Assembly (NCBI RefSeq): GCF_000166135.1 | Contig: NC_014666.1 | Location: 1,674,001-1,738,000 of the forward strand | Length of the DNA stretch: 64,000 nucleotides | Origin: Pseudofrankia inefficax | GTDB lineage: Bacteria > Actinomycetota > Actinomycetes > Frankiales > Frankiaceae | Reading direction: 5' to 3' | In this document: positions 27,127 through 35,836 of the stretch, piece by piece | Numbering within the stretch: the stretch's first letter is position 1 | Layout of the letters: each line of letters opens with the position of its first letter | Notes under the pieces: generated by a model | Database searches by the model: none | Told to the model about the DNA's origin: nothing | What the model saw: the letters and a program-made list of their open reading frames with translations, nothing else | Translations under genes and position numbers: made by a program

Positions 27127-27748
27127 CCCCGTGCCTTTCGGCTCCGAAAGCGTCCAGGAGCCCACGACCACCCCTCTGAAGATCATCGTCGCCGGAGGCT
27201 TCGGGGTGGGGAAGACCACCTTCGTCGGCGCGGTCAGCGAGATCCCCCCGCTGACCACCGAGGCCCACATGACGGCGGCCGCCCTCGGCGTCGACGACGC
27301 CTCCCAGGTGTCGGGAAAGACGACGACGACCGTGGCGATGGACTTCGGCCGGATCACCCTGCCCGACCAGGACGTCGTGCTCTACCTGTTCGGCACCCCG
27401 GGCCAGGACCGTTTCTGGTTCATGTGGGACGAGCTGACGCTCGGTGCCGTCGGCGCGATCGTGCTCGTCGACACCCGGCGGCTGCAGGACAGCTTCGCCG
27501 CGATCGACTACTTCGAGGACCGGCGCGTGCCGTTCGTCGTCGCCGTCAACCAGTTCGACAACGCGATCGTGCACCCCGTCGAGGACGTCCGGGGGGCGCT
27601 GGACATCGACCATCCCGTGCTCACCCTGGACGCCCGCAGCCGGTCCACCTCCCGCTCCGCCCTGATCGAACTCGTCCGCCACGCCCTCGACGCCACCCTC
27701 GCCGAGGAGGCGCGCGCCGCTCGGGCACCTCTGCAGACAAGGACCTGA
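27107..27748 (+). CDS. Small GTPase of the conservon (CvnD type)
   Basis: A 213-residue Ras-like GTPase. P-loop GGFGVGKTT lies at about 31-39, followed by the Thr-rich switch region (SGKTTTTVAMDFGRI), the G3 motif GTPGQDRFW and the base-recognition motif reading NQFD. GAAAGG precedes the ATG. It is the output GTPase of the conservon; in Streptomyces such proteins affect development and secondary metabolism. Some conservons have a cytochrome P450 next. Here the following genes are a 30-codon frame and a thioesterase-like gene. Confidence 0.92.
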   Translation: MDFSGSSPVPFGSESVQEPTTTPLKIIVAGGFGVGKTTFVGAVSEIPPLTTEAHMTAAALGVDDASQVSGKTTTTVAMDFGRITLPDQDVVLYLFGTPGQDRFWFMWDELTLGAVGAIVLVDTRRLQDSFAAIDYFEDRRVPFVVAVNQFDNAIVHPVEDVRGALDIDHPVLTLDARSRSTSRSALIELVRHALDATLAEEARAARAPLQTRT

Positions 27749-27749
27749 C

Positions 27750-27842
27750 GTGCGTCGCATCCCCTGCTACCCGGAACCGGCCGACCTGCTGCGCACCCTG
27801 GCCCACGACGTGCCGCTGGACGGATGGGGCGGGCCCACTTGA
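27750..27842 (+). CDS. Possible 30-residue coupled reading frame
   Basis: One base after the GTPase stop, GTG 27750 opens a 30-codon frame starting VRRIPCYPEPADLLRTLAHD. It overlaps the thioesterase-like start at 27824 in another frame. It may act as a coupling leader, or it may be the N-terminus of an earlier, longer thioesterase-like protein cut off by a frameshift. I see no homology. Confidence 0.3.
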   Translation: MRRIPCYPEPADLLRTLAHDVPLDGWGGPT

Positions 27843-28843
27843 GCGGGCGGGGAGACCGCCGCCCACCGCTGTTCTTCGTCGGCGGGCTCGAAGGCCCACC
27901 GCACCCGGGACAGCCCCTGGCCGGCGCGCTGATCGACACCATGCCGTGCCGCGGGCTGGATCTCCCGGGCCGGGACGGGGCTCGCCCGCCGCTGGGCGAC
28001 GTCCGGGCGATGGCGTCCTACTTCCTGCCCGGCGTGCTGCTCGTCCAGCCGTGGGGTGGGCCGTTCCAGCTCGCCGGGTACGGCTTCGGCGGCATCCTGG
28101 CCTACGAGCTGGGCCGGCTGCTGCGCGGGATCGGCCAGCCGGTCGCGCCCGTGATCCTGTTCGACACCGCCCTGCCGCTGCCGGGCCAGCCGCCGCCGCG
28201 ACCGAACCCCCAGCTGGCGATCCGGGAGCTGGCCCGGATGCGTCACCTGCCGTGCCTGTGGCAGGGCACCTGCCGTTGCGGCATCGACCACGGCGTGCCG
28301 CTGTCCGAGCAGGGCGCCCGCATCGCCCGAGCGCTCGGCGCCCGCGACCCGGCCCGCTACGAGGACTACCTGCTCGCGTCGATCGGCACCTACACCGCCG
28401 CCCTGCGCGCCTACGCGGCCTACCGCCCCGGACCGTCGGACCTGGCCGTCGTCCTGGCCCGCCCCGCCGACCGGACGAGCAACTGGGGCCTCCCGTCCCA
28501 GCTGGCCCTGCACGACTCCCGCTGCCTCGGCTGGGAACGCGCCCCCGTGGCCGAGCTGCACCTGGCCGTCATCCCCACCGACCGCGGCTCCTTCTTCGCG
28601 GACCCGCACCACTGGGACCTGGCCAACCTCGTCCACCGCCATCTGGCCACCCCGACCCCGCCACCGCCGCCGGGCCCACCGCTCGCCGGCCCACCGCTCT
28701 CCAGCCCAACGCTCGCCGGCCCAAGGCTCGTCAGCCCACCGCTCGCCGGGCTACCGCTTTACGGCCTACCGCCCGCCGGCCCGCCGCCCAGGACTCCCGA
28801 GCCCACTACAGAGCCCGGCGACCGCGCGGTCTCCATCCCCTGA
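27824..28843 (+). CDS. Thioesterase-like alpha/beta-hydrolase lacking the nucleophile Ser
   Basis: A 339-residue protein with the fold marks of type II/NRPS thioesterases: PLFFVGGLEGPP at the first strand, VQPWGGPFQLAGYGFGGILA at the nucleophile elbow, VLARPAD near the acid position and DPHHWDLANLVHRHL with the terminal His. The elbow reads G-Y-G-F-G-G where active thioesterases have G-x-S-x-G-G, so residue 87 is Gly, not Ser, and normal acyl-ester hydrolysis is unlikely. A ligand-binding or regulatory role is possible. The last 55 residues are Pro-rich pentapeptides coded by a 15-bp repeat. It follows the conservon GTPase on the same strand and probably belongs to that operon. Confidence 0.75.
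   Translation: MGRAHLSGRGDRRPPLFFVGGLEGPPHPGQPLAGALIDTMPCRGLDLPGRDGARPPLGDVRAMASYFLPGVLLVQPWGGPFQLAGYGFGGILAYELGRLLRGIGQPVAPVILFDTALPLPGQPPPRPNPQLAIRELARMRHLPCLWQGTCRCGIDHGVPLSEQGARIARALGARDPARYEDYLLASIGTYTAALRAYAAYRPGPSDLAVVLARPADRTSNWGLPSQLALHDSRCLGWERAPVAELHLAVIPTDRGSFFADPHHWDLANLVHRHLATPTPPPPPGPPLAGPPLSSPTLAGPRLVSPPLAGLPLYGLPPAGPPPRTPEPTTEPGDRAVSIP
28675..28779. repeat. Seven 15-bp repeats coding PPLAG-type pentapeptides
   Basis: Units of CCCACCGCTCGCCGG and variants run from 28675 to 28779 inside the 3' end of the thioesterase-like gene, translating to PPLAG, PPLSS, PTLAG, PRLVS, PPLAG, LPLYG, LPPAG. The unit is a whole number of codons, so copy-number change keeps the frame. A disordered tail is expected. 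Confidence 0.8.
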
Positions 28844-28849
28844 CAGCGG

Positions 28850-29878
28850 TCAGCGGTTGTCCGGGTCCGGGGCGCGGTACCTGGCGAGGAACATCGCCTC
28901 CCAGACGTACGGGGTGACGGGCTCGTAGTGCGGGCCGTCGGGGCCGACGAACGGTTCGAGCGGGGCGATCACCGTGTCGACGTTCGGCAGGTGGAAGGTG
29001 GCGATCGAGGCGCGGGTCGAGGTGGTGTCGGCGGCTGCGACGACGCGGTGGCGGGTCGACGGCCAGCGGTCGTTGGTCCACCGGGACATCAGGTCACCGA
29101 TGTTGATCACCAGTGCGGCCGGGTCGATGGGCACGGTGACCCAGGCGTCGTCCAGGCCCTGGACCTGCAGGCCGGCGTAGTCGCCGCGCTGGTGCAGCAC
29201 GGTCAGCATGCCGGAGTCGGTGTGCTCCCGGAACGTCAGCGACGGCTCCGTCGAGTCCCGGGCGGGCTGCGCCGGGTAGGTGTTCACGGCGAGGTCCGAC
29301 ACCGGATGGGTGAGCATCGGCGCGAAATGTTCCGGCGGCAGCCCCAGTGCTCGGGCGAACAGCTCCATCAGCGCGTCGCCGACCCGCTTCATCTCGGCGA
29401 GGCAGCGCAGGACGGACGCCCGAAGGCCCTCGACCTGCTCCGGCCAGACGTTCCGCGCGAAATAGTCGCCATACCGCGAGGGAACCCCGGCCGCGAGCGC
29501 CGTCGCCGCGTCCTCGTAGTTGCACACCTGGAACCGGTGCACGAGCGGTGACCCCTCCGGCGAACGCATGGTGGACAGGCCGCGCCAGGGATGCCCGTCG
29601 GGGGAGCCGAGCTGGGCCTTCTCAGCGTCGGGCAGCGCGAGCAGCGCGTCGTTCGCCCGGTAGACGGCGTCGAACGCCTCGGGCGCGATGCCGTGGCCGA
29701 CGACCTGCAGGAAGCTCACCGACGAGCAGACCTGGGCGATCCGCTCGACCACCGGAGTCGGGTCGGCGCCGGCCAGGAACGGCCCAAGGTCGATGACGGG
29801 AATCCCGCCGTCCGGGCGCGGCCGGGTGGCCGCGTCGTTCCGCGCGGCCGGGCCGGCTGTGGTCGCCGCCAAGGTCAC
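28850..29878 (-). CDS. 2-oxoglutarate/Fe(II) oxygenase (isopenicillin N synthase-like)
   Basis: A 342-residue non-haem iron oxygenase from GTG 29878. The N-terminus IPVIDLGPFLAG and FLQVVGHGIAPE are the DIOX_N marks. The iron site is REHTDSGMLTVL (HxD) with the distal His in STRHRV, and an Arg ten residues on (RAS) fits 2-oxoglutarate binding. Such enzymes hydroxylate, desaturate or cyclise small molecules. No biosynthetic partners are nearby, so the substrate is unknown. The gene ends six bases from the convergent thioesterase-like gene. Confidence 0.85.
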   Translation of the reverse strand: MTLAATTAGPAARNDAATRPRPDGGIPVIDLGPFLAGADPTPVVERIAQVCSSVSFLQVVGHGIAPEAFDAVYRANDALLALPDAEKAQLGSPDGHPWRGLSTMRSPEGSPLVHRFQVCNYEDAATALAAGVPSRYGDYFARNVWPEQVEGLRASVLRCLAEMKRVGDALMELFARALGLPPEHFAPMLTHPVSDLAVNTYPAQPARDSTEPSLTFREHTDSGMLTVLHQRGDYAGLQVQGLDDAWVTVPIDPAALVINIGDLMSRWTNDRWPSTRHRVVAAADTTSTRASIATFHLPNVDTVIAPLEPFVGPDGPHYEPVTPYVWEAMFLARYRAPDPDNR

Positions 29879-29977
29879 TCGACCAGCGTAGCCGCGTTCC
29901 CCCCGTCACCGACCCGTCTCGAAGTAACCGAAACACGTCCGTCACCGGGCGATCGCCACACGCCGTGACTACTGCCC

Positions 29978-32260
29978 CTAGCCGACTCCGATGGCGAGAA
30001 GGCTTTCTTCGAGCTCCGAGATCTCGGGATGGCAGGCCTTGCGCGGATCGGCCCGTAGCGTCCGCAGCGCTCGCGTGAGTTCGTCGCGATGCGGCCGGAT
30101 CTCGGCCACGAACGACGAGGCGGAGGCCTCTCGGTGCCGGGAGAGGTAGTTGAGGTCGAACAGGATCATCCGCCAGTTCGCGGCCTCGACGTCCATGCCC
30201 AGTTCCGCGATCGTCCGGCTCACCAGGCGACGGCAGCTCTCGCCGCCCCGGTCGGCCGAGGGATCCAGCGGGTCCAACTCCTGGTCGCCGTAGAAACCGA
30301 GTTCCACCGCGATGTTCTTGCGCGCCATCGCGAGGTTCCCCGACTCCATCCCGACGCGCATCTCGTCGATGAACGCGTTGACGCAGGCCGGGGCGCCGCC
30401 GAAGGCCAGCCCGATCGCGCCGGACCGACGGACCCAGAAGTCGGTCTGCTCGGAGACCAGCCTTTCGAGCCAGGCGCGGCTGGGTTCATCCCCGATCGCG
30501 CCCAGGTAGTAGGCGATCCGCCCCGCGGCGAAGCTGCTGATCCGGGCGGACCGCTCGTCCGTCGACTGGCCGCGGTCGGCGAGCGCCTTCTCCAGCAGCC
30601 CCTTCAGTCGTTGGGCCGCGAAGCGCCGCAGCGGCGGATTGCGCGACAGACGGTAGACCGACTCCTTGACGAAGAAGGCGACCTCGGGGCCGTCGATCTG
30701 CTCGAAGAAGTCGCTGCCGCGCTCGGTCGTCCCCTGGATCCAGTCCTCGACCCAGCGCGCGACGAAATATTCTTCGAACGACTTGTGGTAAAAGCCGGCG
30801 TCGTATTCCCCGTCCAGCGCCGCCGGCCGCGCCCGCAAGGTCAGCAGGGGGCAGGTCTCCAGCGCGTCGACCACCTCGCGCCGCCCGGCCTCCGGCACCC
30901 CGGCCAGGGCCGCCGCCAGCTGGAGCGTGCCCCTGCCCGCCAGGCCGGCCGAGCCTCGGAACCTCAGCCACGCCAGCTCGCACAGGACGGAGATCAGGAC
31001 TTCCGACGGCACCGCGTTGCGCCCGTCCCTGACCTCCCGCTCCAGGCTCTGCCGGACGAACTGGCGATACACGCTGGACCTGTCGATGGACCCGTCGGCG
31101 CCTTCGTAGCCGTGGGTCCAGACCAGCATGGTGAGCAGCAACGGGTTGCTGGCGAGGGCTCGGATCGCGGGCTCGCGGGTCCAGAGCTCCTTGACGGTCT
31201 GGGCGTGGGCCGCGGCGTCGGCCGAGCCGAGCAGCCGGTTGGACAGCACGTCTATGTACCGCAGAATCCAGGACTCGTCGGGCGCCCGGGAGAAAACGGT
31301 GTGGAGGCGCCGGACCACGCTGGTACTGCCCCGCAGAACCGACTCGTAGTAGGAGCTGCGTACCGTCACGACCTCGGCCTGGGAGAAGGCCCAGGAGGAG
31401 AGGAAGCGGTCGGCGTCCGCGGCGCCCAGCAGGCCGACGATCTCGTCCAGGCCGTCGATGACCAGCGTCAGCGCGGAGTCGAGGGCATCATCCAGCACGC
31501 GTCGCTCGAAAACCGAGAGCGACGAGCCCAGGACCCTCCTCTGCAGGATGTCGACCAGCCACTCGCGCCCTCCTACTCTCGACGGCGGTGGGTACGCGCC
31601 GGCGATGAAGTCGACCGCGTCGAGAGTCACCAGCCACCTGGTCGGGTCGGCGTCGGCGAGCCAGGCGGACTCGAGGCCACGGCACAGCACGGACTTGCCC
31701 GTTCCGGGCCGCCCGACGACCAGGAAGCCCTTGCGGTCGGGCGGCGCCGTCGGCGGCAGGGGGCCTTGAGCCGGCACCGTGATGGTGGCGTCCTGGCTGA
31801 CGAACGCCGTCTCCAGCAGGAGATCCGGCGACTCCAGCAGTTCACGGCAGGCGAAGCCGACGGCACCCGACGCGGGCCGGTCGAGCCTCGCCCGGATCTC
31901 CTTGGACAGCCCCTCGACCATGGCGGCCGCGAGATCCTGCCTCGTCCGTCGGATCGCCGCGGTCAGGCTTTCCTTCCCGACGGGTTGCCCGGACTGCTCG
32001 GCGAGGCGCCGCCACAGCGCGTACTCACGTTCGCCCAGCCGACGCCGGTCGCCCCGGGTGACGGCCCGTCTGCGCAACCACAGGAGGGCCTGGTAGACGC
32101 CGTTCAGCAGACCCGCGACGCTGAGGCCGACCAGGGGCAGGACCTCGGCGCTGTGCAGCAGCAGGTGCCCCACGTCATGCGCCGAGCCGGTGGTCGAGGT
32201 CGCGAGTGTCCGGCCTCCCGGCCGGCTCCGTGGCCGGCCGCCTGAAGACGCCGCGGCCAC
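29978..32260 (-). CDS. NACHT-type STAND ATPase, candidate defence protein
   Basis: A 760-residue protein from GTG 32260, start uncertain for lack of a clear ribosome site. A hydrophobic helix at about 38-60 (LPLVGLSVAGLLNGVYQALL) may anchor it to the membrane. The NACHT ATPase has Walker A GRPGTGKS (about 183), Walker B LTLVIDGLDEI (about 266), then SNPLLLTMLVW and the winged-helix mark HKSFEEYFVARW. The C-terminal 250 residues are helical, HEAT-like, the usual sensor end of STAND proteins. Many bacterial NACHT proteins protect against phage. Here there is no separate nuclease or protease effector and no mobile element beside it, so the effector could be the N-terminal helix. Function is inference. 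Confidence 0.75.
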   Translation of the reverse strand: MAAASSGGRPRSRPGGRTLATSTTGSAHDVGHLLLHSAEVLPLVGLSVAGLLNGVYQALLWLRRRAVTRGDRRRLGEREYALWRRLAEQSGQPVGKESLTAAIRRTRQDLAAAMVEGLSKEIRARLDRPASGAVGFACRELLESPDLLLETAFVSQDATITVPAQGPLPPTAPPDRKGFLVVGRPGTGKSVLCRGLESAWLADADPTRWLVTLDAVDFIAGAYPPPSRVGGREWLVDILQRRVLGSSLSVFERRVLDDALDSALTLVIDGLDEIVGLLGAADADRFLSSWAFSQAEVVTVRSSYYESVLRGSTSVVRRLHTVFSRAPDESWILRYIDVLSNRLLGSADAAAHAQTVKELWTREPAIRALASNPLLLTMLVWTHGYEGADGSIDRSSVYRQFVRQSLEREVRDGRNAVPSEVLISVLCELAWLRFRGSAGLAGRGTLQLAAALAGVPEAGRREVVDALETCPLLTLRARPAALDGEYDAGFYHKSFEEYFVARWVEDWIQGTTERGSDFFEQIDGPEVAFFVKESVYRLSRNPPLRRFAAQRLKGLLEKALADRGQSTDERSARISSFAAGRIAYYLGAIGDEPSRAWLERLVSEQTDFWVRRSGAIGLAFGGAPACVNAFIDEMRVGMESGNLAMARKNIAVELGFYGDQELDPLDPSADRGGESCRRLVSRTIAELGMDVEAANWRMILFDLNYLSRHREASASSFVAEIRPHRDELTRALRTLRADPRKACHPEISELEESLLAIGVG

Positions 32261-32472
32261 GAACGTGTGGGCCGCGCTCGCGAGACCTCGGCCTTCTTCT
32301 GCTCGCCCCCGTACAGTCGCGCACGTCTTCCGCCTCTCTGGCGAGAACGAACGGCCGTCTGGCCCATTGTCATCCGTGCCTTCCCGCTCTGGGTCACGTT
32401 TTGTTCACCGGGAGCACGAAAACCGGGCGGGGACGGCCTGCCAGAGCAGCCGGCGGGCGGCGTGGGTTGCGT

Positions 32473-33627
32473 TCAAACGTGGGCGGGGGCCGGGGTGTCG
32501 GCGAGGAGGGTGCCGAGGCGGCGGGCCTGTTCGGCGGCGTTGCCCAGGGTGAACTCCAGCCGCTTGGCGTGCAGGAAGTAGCGGTGGACGAAGTACTCCT
32601 CGGCGATGCCCATGCCGCCGTGGACGTGGACGACGGCGCTGGCGACCCGGTGGCCCCCGTCGGCGGCCCAGAACTTGGCGGTGGCGACGGCCTCCGTCGC
32701 GTCCTGCCCCTCGGCGAACCGCCAGGCCGCCTGCCACAGGGTCAGCCGGATCGCCTCGACGTCGATGAAGCAGTCGGCCAGCCGGTGCCCGACGGCCTGG
32801 AACGATCCGATCGGGCGGCCGAACTGGACCCGGTTGGTGGTGTACTCGGCGGCCGCGCGCATCGCTCGCTCCGTGACGCCGAGCTGGAGCGCGCACAACC
32901 CGAGCGTCGCCCGGTCGCGCAGCGAGACGGCGACGGCGGTTCCGGCCGCGCCGTCGGGGCCGCCGAGCGCGGCGCCCTCGTCGACGAGAACGCCGTCGAG
33001 CGTGAGCAGCCCGACGGCCTCGCGCGCCGTGGTGAGCTGACGCTCGACGCTCACCCCGGCGGTGGCCGGGTCGACCAGGAAGACCGCGACACCGTGCTCG
33101 GTCCGGGCCGGGACGAGGAACGCGTCGGCGGCGGCCGCGTACGGCACCGCGGTCTTCACGCCGTCCAGCCGCCAGCCCGTGGGCGTCGGGGCGGCCGTCG
33201 TGGCGGGAGTGGCCGCGTCGGAGCCGCGCGGTTCGGCGAGCGCGACGGTGACGACCTTCTCGCCGCTGACGAGGGCCGGCAGCCAGGTCTCGCGCTGCGC
33301 GGGCGTGCCGTGGGCGGCGATCGCGCCGGCGGCGGCCGTCGCCGACGCCCACAGTGGTACCGGCGCGAGCACCCGGCCCGCCGCCTCCAGCACGAGGCAC
33401 TCCTCGAACACGCCGTAGCCGAGGCCGCCGAACTCCTCCGGCACCCCCACGCCGAGCAGGTTCGCCTTCGCGAGCTCGGCCCACAGCTCCCGGTCGAGGC
33501 CGTCACCGTGGCCGGCGAGCACGTCGGCCTCGATCGCGGTGAGCCGCTCGGGGGTGACCATCCGGTCGAGGATCTGGGCCGCCAGGGCGGCCAGCTCCCG
33601 CTGTTCCTCGGTGTAGGCGAAATCCAT
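32473..33627 (-). CDS. Acyl-CoA dehydrogenase A
   Basis: A 384-residue FAD-dependent acyl-CoA dehydrogenase from ATG 33627, where GAGGAG precedes the start; the open frame runs further but without a ribosome site. It has the N-terminal helical domain (MDFAYTEEQRELAALAAQIL), a flavin strand segment with VALAEPRG, and the C-terminal NRVQFGRPIGSFQAVGHRLA and VHGGMGIAEEYFVHRYF marks. It would introduce the alpha-beta double bond into a CoA thioester. It diverges from acyl-CoA dehydrogenase B across a KstR-like operator; such adjacent pairs often form mixed tetramers in steroid-type catabolism. Confidence 0.85.
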   Translation of the reverse strand: MDFAYTEEQRELAALAAQILDRMVTPERLTAIEADVLAGHGDGLDRELWAELAKANLLGVGVPEEFGGLGYGVFEECLVLEAAGRVLAPVPLWASATAAAGAIAAHGTPAQRETWLPALVSGEKVVTVALAEPRGSDAATPATTAAPTPTGWRLDGVKTAVPYAAAADAFLVPARTEHGVAVFLVDPATAGVSVERQLTTAREAVGLLTLDGVLVDEGAALGGPDGAAGTAVAVSLRDRATLGLCALQLGVTERAMRAAAEYTTNRVQFGRPIGSFQAVGHRLADCFIDVEAIRLTLWQAAWRFAEGQDATEAVATAKFWAADGGHRVASAVVHVHGGMGIAEEYFVHRYFLHAKRLEFTLGNAAEQARRLGTLLADTPAPAHV

Positions 33628-33665
33628 GGCGGACACTCCTCGGTCGGCGGCGGTGCTCTGTAAAG

Positions 33666-33693
33666 CTAGAACTTGTTCTAGCGCACGCGCTAG
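33666..33693. promoter_or_regulatory. KstR-like operator between divergent acyl-CoA dehydrogenase genes
   Basis: CTAGAACTTGTTCTAG (33666-33681) has perfect 7-base arms and fits the KstR consensus TnnAACnnGTTnnA at 33667-33680. A second inverted repeat, CTAGCGCACGCGCTAG (33678-33693), overlaps it by four bases. The site lies 38 bases before the minus-strand start and 102 before the plus-strand start, so one repressor could control both directions. No TetR gene is in the window. Confidence 0.7.
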
Positions 33694-33795
33694 CATCGGG
33701 CAGCACAATCTGACGGCCCATCAGGTGGGTTCCGCCGCGTCGACCGCGTCGTGGCGCACCCGCCGACGGGACCGGGCCGGCCGACGGGAGAGCCC

Positions 33796-35007
33796 ATGCG
33801 CGTCGCCTACAGCCAGGAGCAGGAGCAGCTGCGCCAGGAGCTGCGGGACTACTTCGCCCAGCTGGTCACGCCGGAGCTCGGCGCCGAGCTCGCCACCGGC
33901 GAGACGACGCTGCTGGGCAAGGACGGCGCCTACTGCCGGGTGATCCGCCAGATGGGCAAGGACGGCTGGCTGGGGATCGGCTGGCCGGCCGAGTACGGCG
34001 GCCAGAGCCGGACCATGCTCGAACAGCTCGTCTTCGGCGACGAGGCGACGCTTGCCGGCGTTCCGATCCCGCTGCTGACGATGAACAGCGTCGGGCCGAC
34101 GATCATGGAGTACGGCACCCAGGACCAGAAGGACTTCTTCCTGCCGAAGATCCTCGCCGGCGAGCTGCACTTCTCGATCGGCTACTCCGAGCCCGGCGCC
34201 GGGACCGACCTCGCGAGCCTGCGGACCAGAGCCGACCGGGACGGCGACGGCTGGGTGATCAACGGCCAGAAGATGTGGACCTCGGTCATCCAGGTCGCCG
34301 ACTACGTCTGGCTCGCGGCCCGTACCGACCAGTCCCAGGCCCGCCACCGTGGGCTGTCGGTGTTCTGCGTGCCGACCGACGCGCCGGGCTTCTCCTGGAC
34401 GCCGGTCCCGACGATCTCCGGCGGGATCACCAGCCAGACCTTCTACACCGACGTCCACGTCCCGGCCGAGGCGCTGGTCGGCGAGGTCAACGGCGGCTGG
34501 AAGCTGATCACCGGCCAGCTCAACCACGAGCGGGTCGCGCTGTGCTCGGCGGCGGGCATCCAGCAGTTGCTGCTGTGGACCCGGCGGTGGGCGCAGGAGA
34601 CGCCGGCCCCGGAGGGCGGCCGGATCATCGACCGGCCGCTGGTGCGGGCCAACCTCGGGACCGTGCACGCCAAGGTCGAGTTCCTCAAGCTGATCAACTG
34701 GAAGATCGCCTGGGGCGTCGACCACGGGGCGCGGCTCGGCCCGGCGCAGGCGAGCGCGACGAAGATCTTCGGTACCGAGTTCGCCGTCGAGGCCTACCGG
34801 CTGCTGATGGAGTGCCTCGACGACGACGCCTACCTGACCCGGCCCGGGCCAGGCGAGGGCCGGGACTCGCCGGGCGCGGTGCTCGCCGGCCGGCTGGAGC
34901 GGGCCTACCGGCAGATCCTGATGCTCACCTTCGGCGGCGGCACCAACGAGATCCAGCGCGACATGATCGCGATGCTCGGACTCGGCCTGCCCCGGCCGCC
35001 GCGGTGA
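33796..35007 (+). CDS. Acyl-CoA dehydrogenase B
   Basis: A 403-residue acyl-CoA dehydrogenase from ATG 33796; GGGAG is just upstream. Marks in order: [32 protein letters not shown], the flavin/substrate segment [25 protein letters not shown], and the C-terminal [14 protein letters not shown]. It should oxidise an acyl-CoA with FAD and pass electrons to ETF. Its stop overlaps the GTG of the enoyl-CoA hydratase gene, so the next steps are coupled. Together with acyl-CoA dehydrogenase A it may form a two-subunit enzyme, as FadE28-FadE29 pairs do; that is inference from the arrangement. Confidence 0.88.
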   Translation: MRVAYSQEQEQLRQELRDYFAQLVTPELGAELATGETTLLGKDGAYCRVIRQMGKDGWLGIGWPAEYGGQSRTMLEQLVFGDEATLAGVPIPLLTMNSVGPTIMEYGTQDQKDFFLPKILAGELHFSIGYSEPGAGTDLASLRTRADRDGDGWVINGQKMWTSVIQVADYVWLAARTDQSQARHRGLSVFCVPTDAPGFSWTPVPTISGGITSQTFYTDVHVPAEALVGEVNGGWKLITGQLNHERVALCSAAGIQQLLLWTRRWAQETPAPEGGRIIDRPLVRANLGTVHAKVEFLKLINWKIAWGVDHGARLGPAQASATKIFGTEFAVEAYRLLMECLDDDAYLTRPGPGEGRDSPGAVLAGRLERAYRQILMLTFGGGTNEIQRDMIAMLGLGLPRPPR

Positions 35008-35813
35008 CGGCCTCGCCGCACGCCCTCGTGGAGCGGGATGGGCACGTCCTGACCGTCACGCTCAACCGGCCGCACGTCCGCAATGCCGTCACCCCCGAGA
35101 TGATCGGCATTCTGGAGAAGGCCTGGGACGAGGTGAACGCCGACCCGGAGATCCGGGTCGCGATCCTGACCGGAGCCGGCGGCGCCTTCTGCGCCGGCGC
35201 CGACCTGAAACAGATGTCCAGACGGCCGCCCGGTGAGGCCTTCACGGGCGGCGGTGACGGGACCAGGCTCGCGATGGACATGTCCGTCATGAAATGGGTT
35301 CTGAAGGGCTTCACGCTGACCAAACCGCTGATCGCGGCGGTCGAGGGGCCGGCGATCGCGGGCGGCACCGAGATTCTGCAGGGAACCGATATCCGGGTGG
35401 CGGGGGAGTCGGCCCGGTTCGGCGTCTCCGAGGTGCGCTGGGGGCTGTTCCCGCTGGGTGGCTCCGCGGTGAAGCTGCGCCGCCAGGTTCCCTACGCGGT
35501 CGCCGCCGACCTGCTGCTGACGGGCCGCCACCTCGGGGCGGCCGAGGCCAAGGAGATCGGCCTGGTCAACTACGTCGTCCCCGACGGCACCGCGCTCGCG
35601 AAGGCCCGGGAGATCGCCGACGTGATCGCCGCGAACGGCCCGGTCGCGGTGCAGGCCGTGCTGCGGACCCTGCGTGAGACCGAGTCGCTGCCCGAGGACG
35701 AGGCCTTCCGGATCGAGTCCGAGATCGGCATGCGGGTCTACCTGTCGGACGACGCGAAGATCGGCCCGCGCGCCTTCGCCGAAAAGCAGAGACCCCGTTT
35801 CACCGGACGTTGA
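35004..35813 (+). CDS. Enoyl-CoA hydratase/isomerase (crotonase family)
   Basis: A 269-residue crotonase from GTG 35004, overlapping the preceding stop (GTGA). Family marks: [16 protein letters not shown], the oxyanion loop [12 protein letters not shown], the second oxyanion segment [19 protein letters not shown], and [12 protein letters not shown] with an acidic residue at the catalytic Glu region. It would hydrate the double bond made by the dehydrogenases. It is soluble and of normal length. Confidence 0.88.
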   Translation: MTASPHALVERDGHVLTVTLNRPHVRNAVTPEMIGILEKAWDEVNADPEIRVAILTGAGGAFCAGADLKQMSRRPPGEAFTGGGDGTRLAMDMSVMKWVLKGFTLTKPLIAAVEGPAIAGGTEILQGTDIRVAGESARFGVSEVRWGLFPLGGSAVKLRRQVPYAVAADLLLTGRHLGAAEAKEIGLVNYVVPDGTALAKAREIADVIAANGPVAVQAVLRTLRETESLPEDEAFRIESEIGMRVYLSDDAKIGPRAFAEKQRPRFTGR

Positions 35814-35836
35814 CCGACGACGGAGAAGGCGCAGCC

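Noticed and set aside
30089-32245. 718-codon plus-strand frame opposite the NACHT gene
   Set aside because: Composition is typical of an antisense shadow; the minus strand has all the NACHT motifs.
33678-33693. CTAGCGCACGCGCTAG as an independent promoter element
   Set aside because: It overlaps the KstR-like site and has no -10/-35 character; kept only as part of the composite operator.
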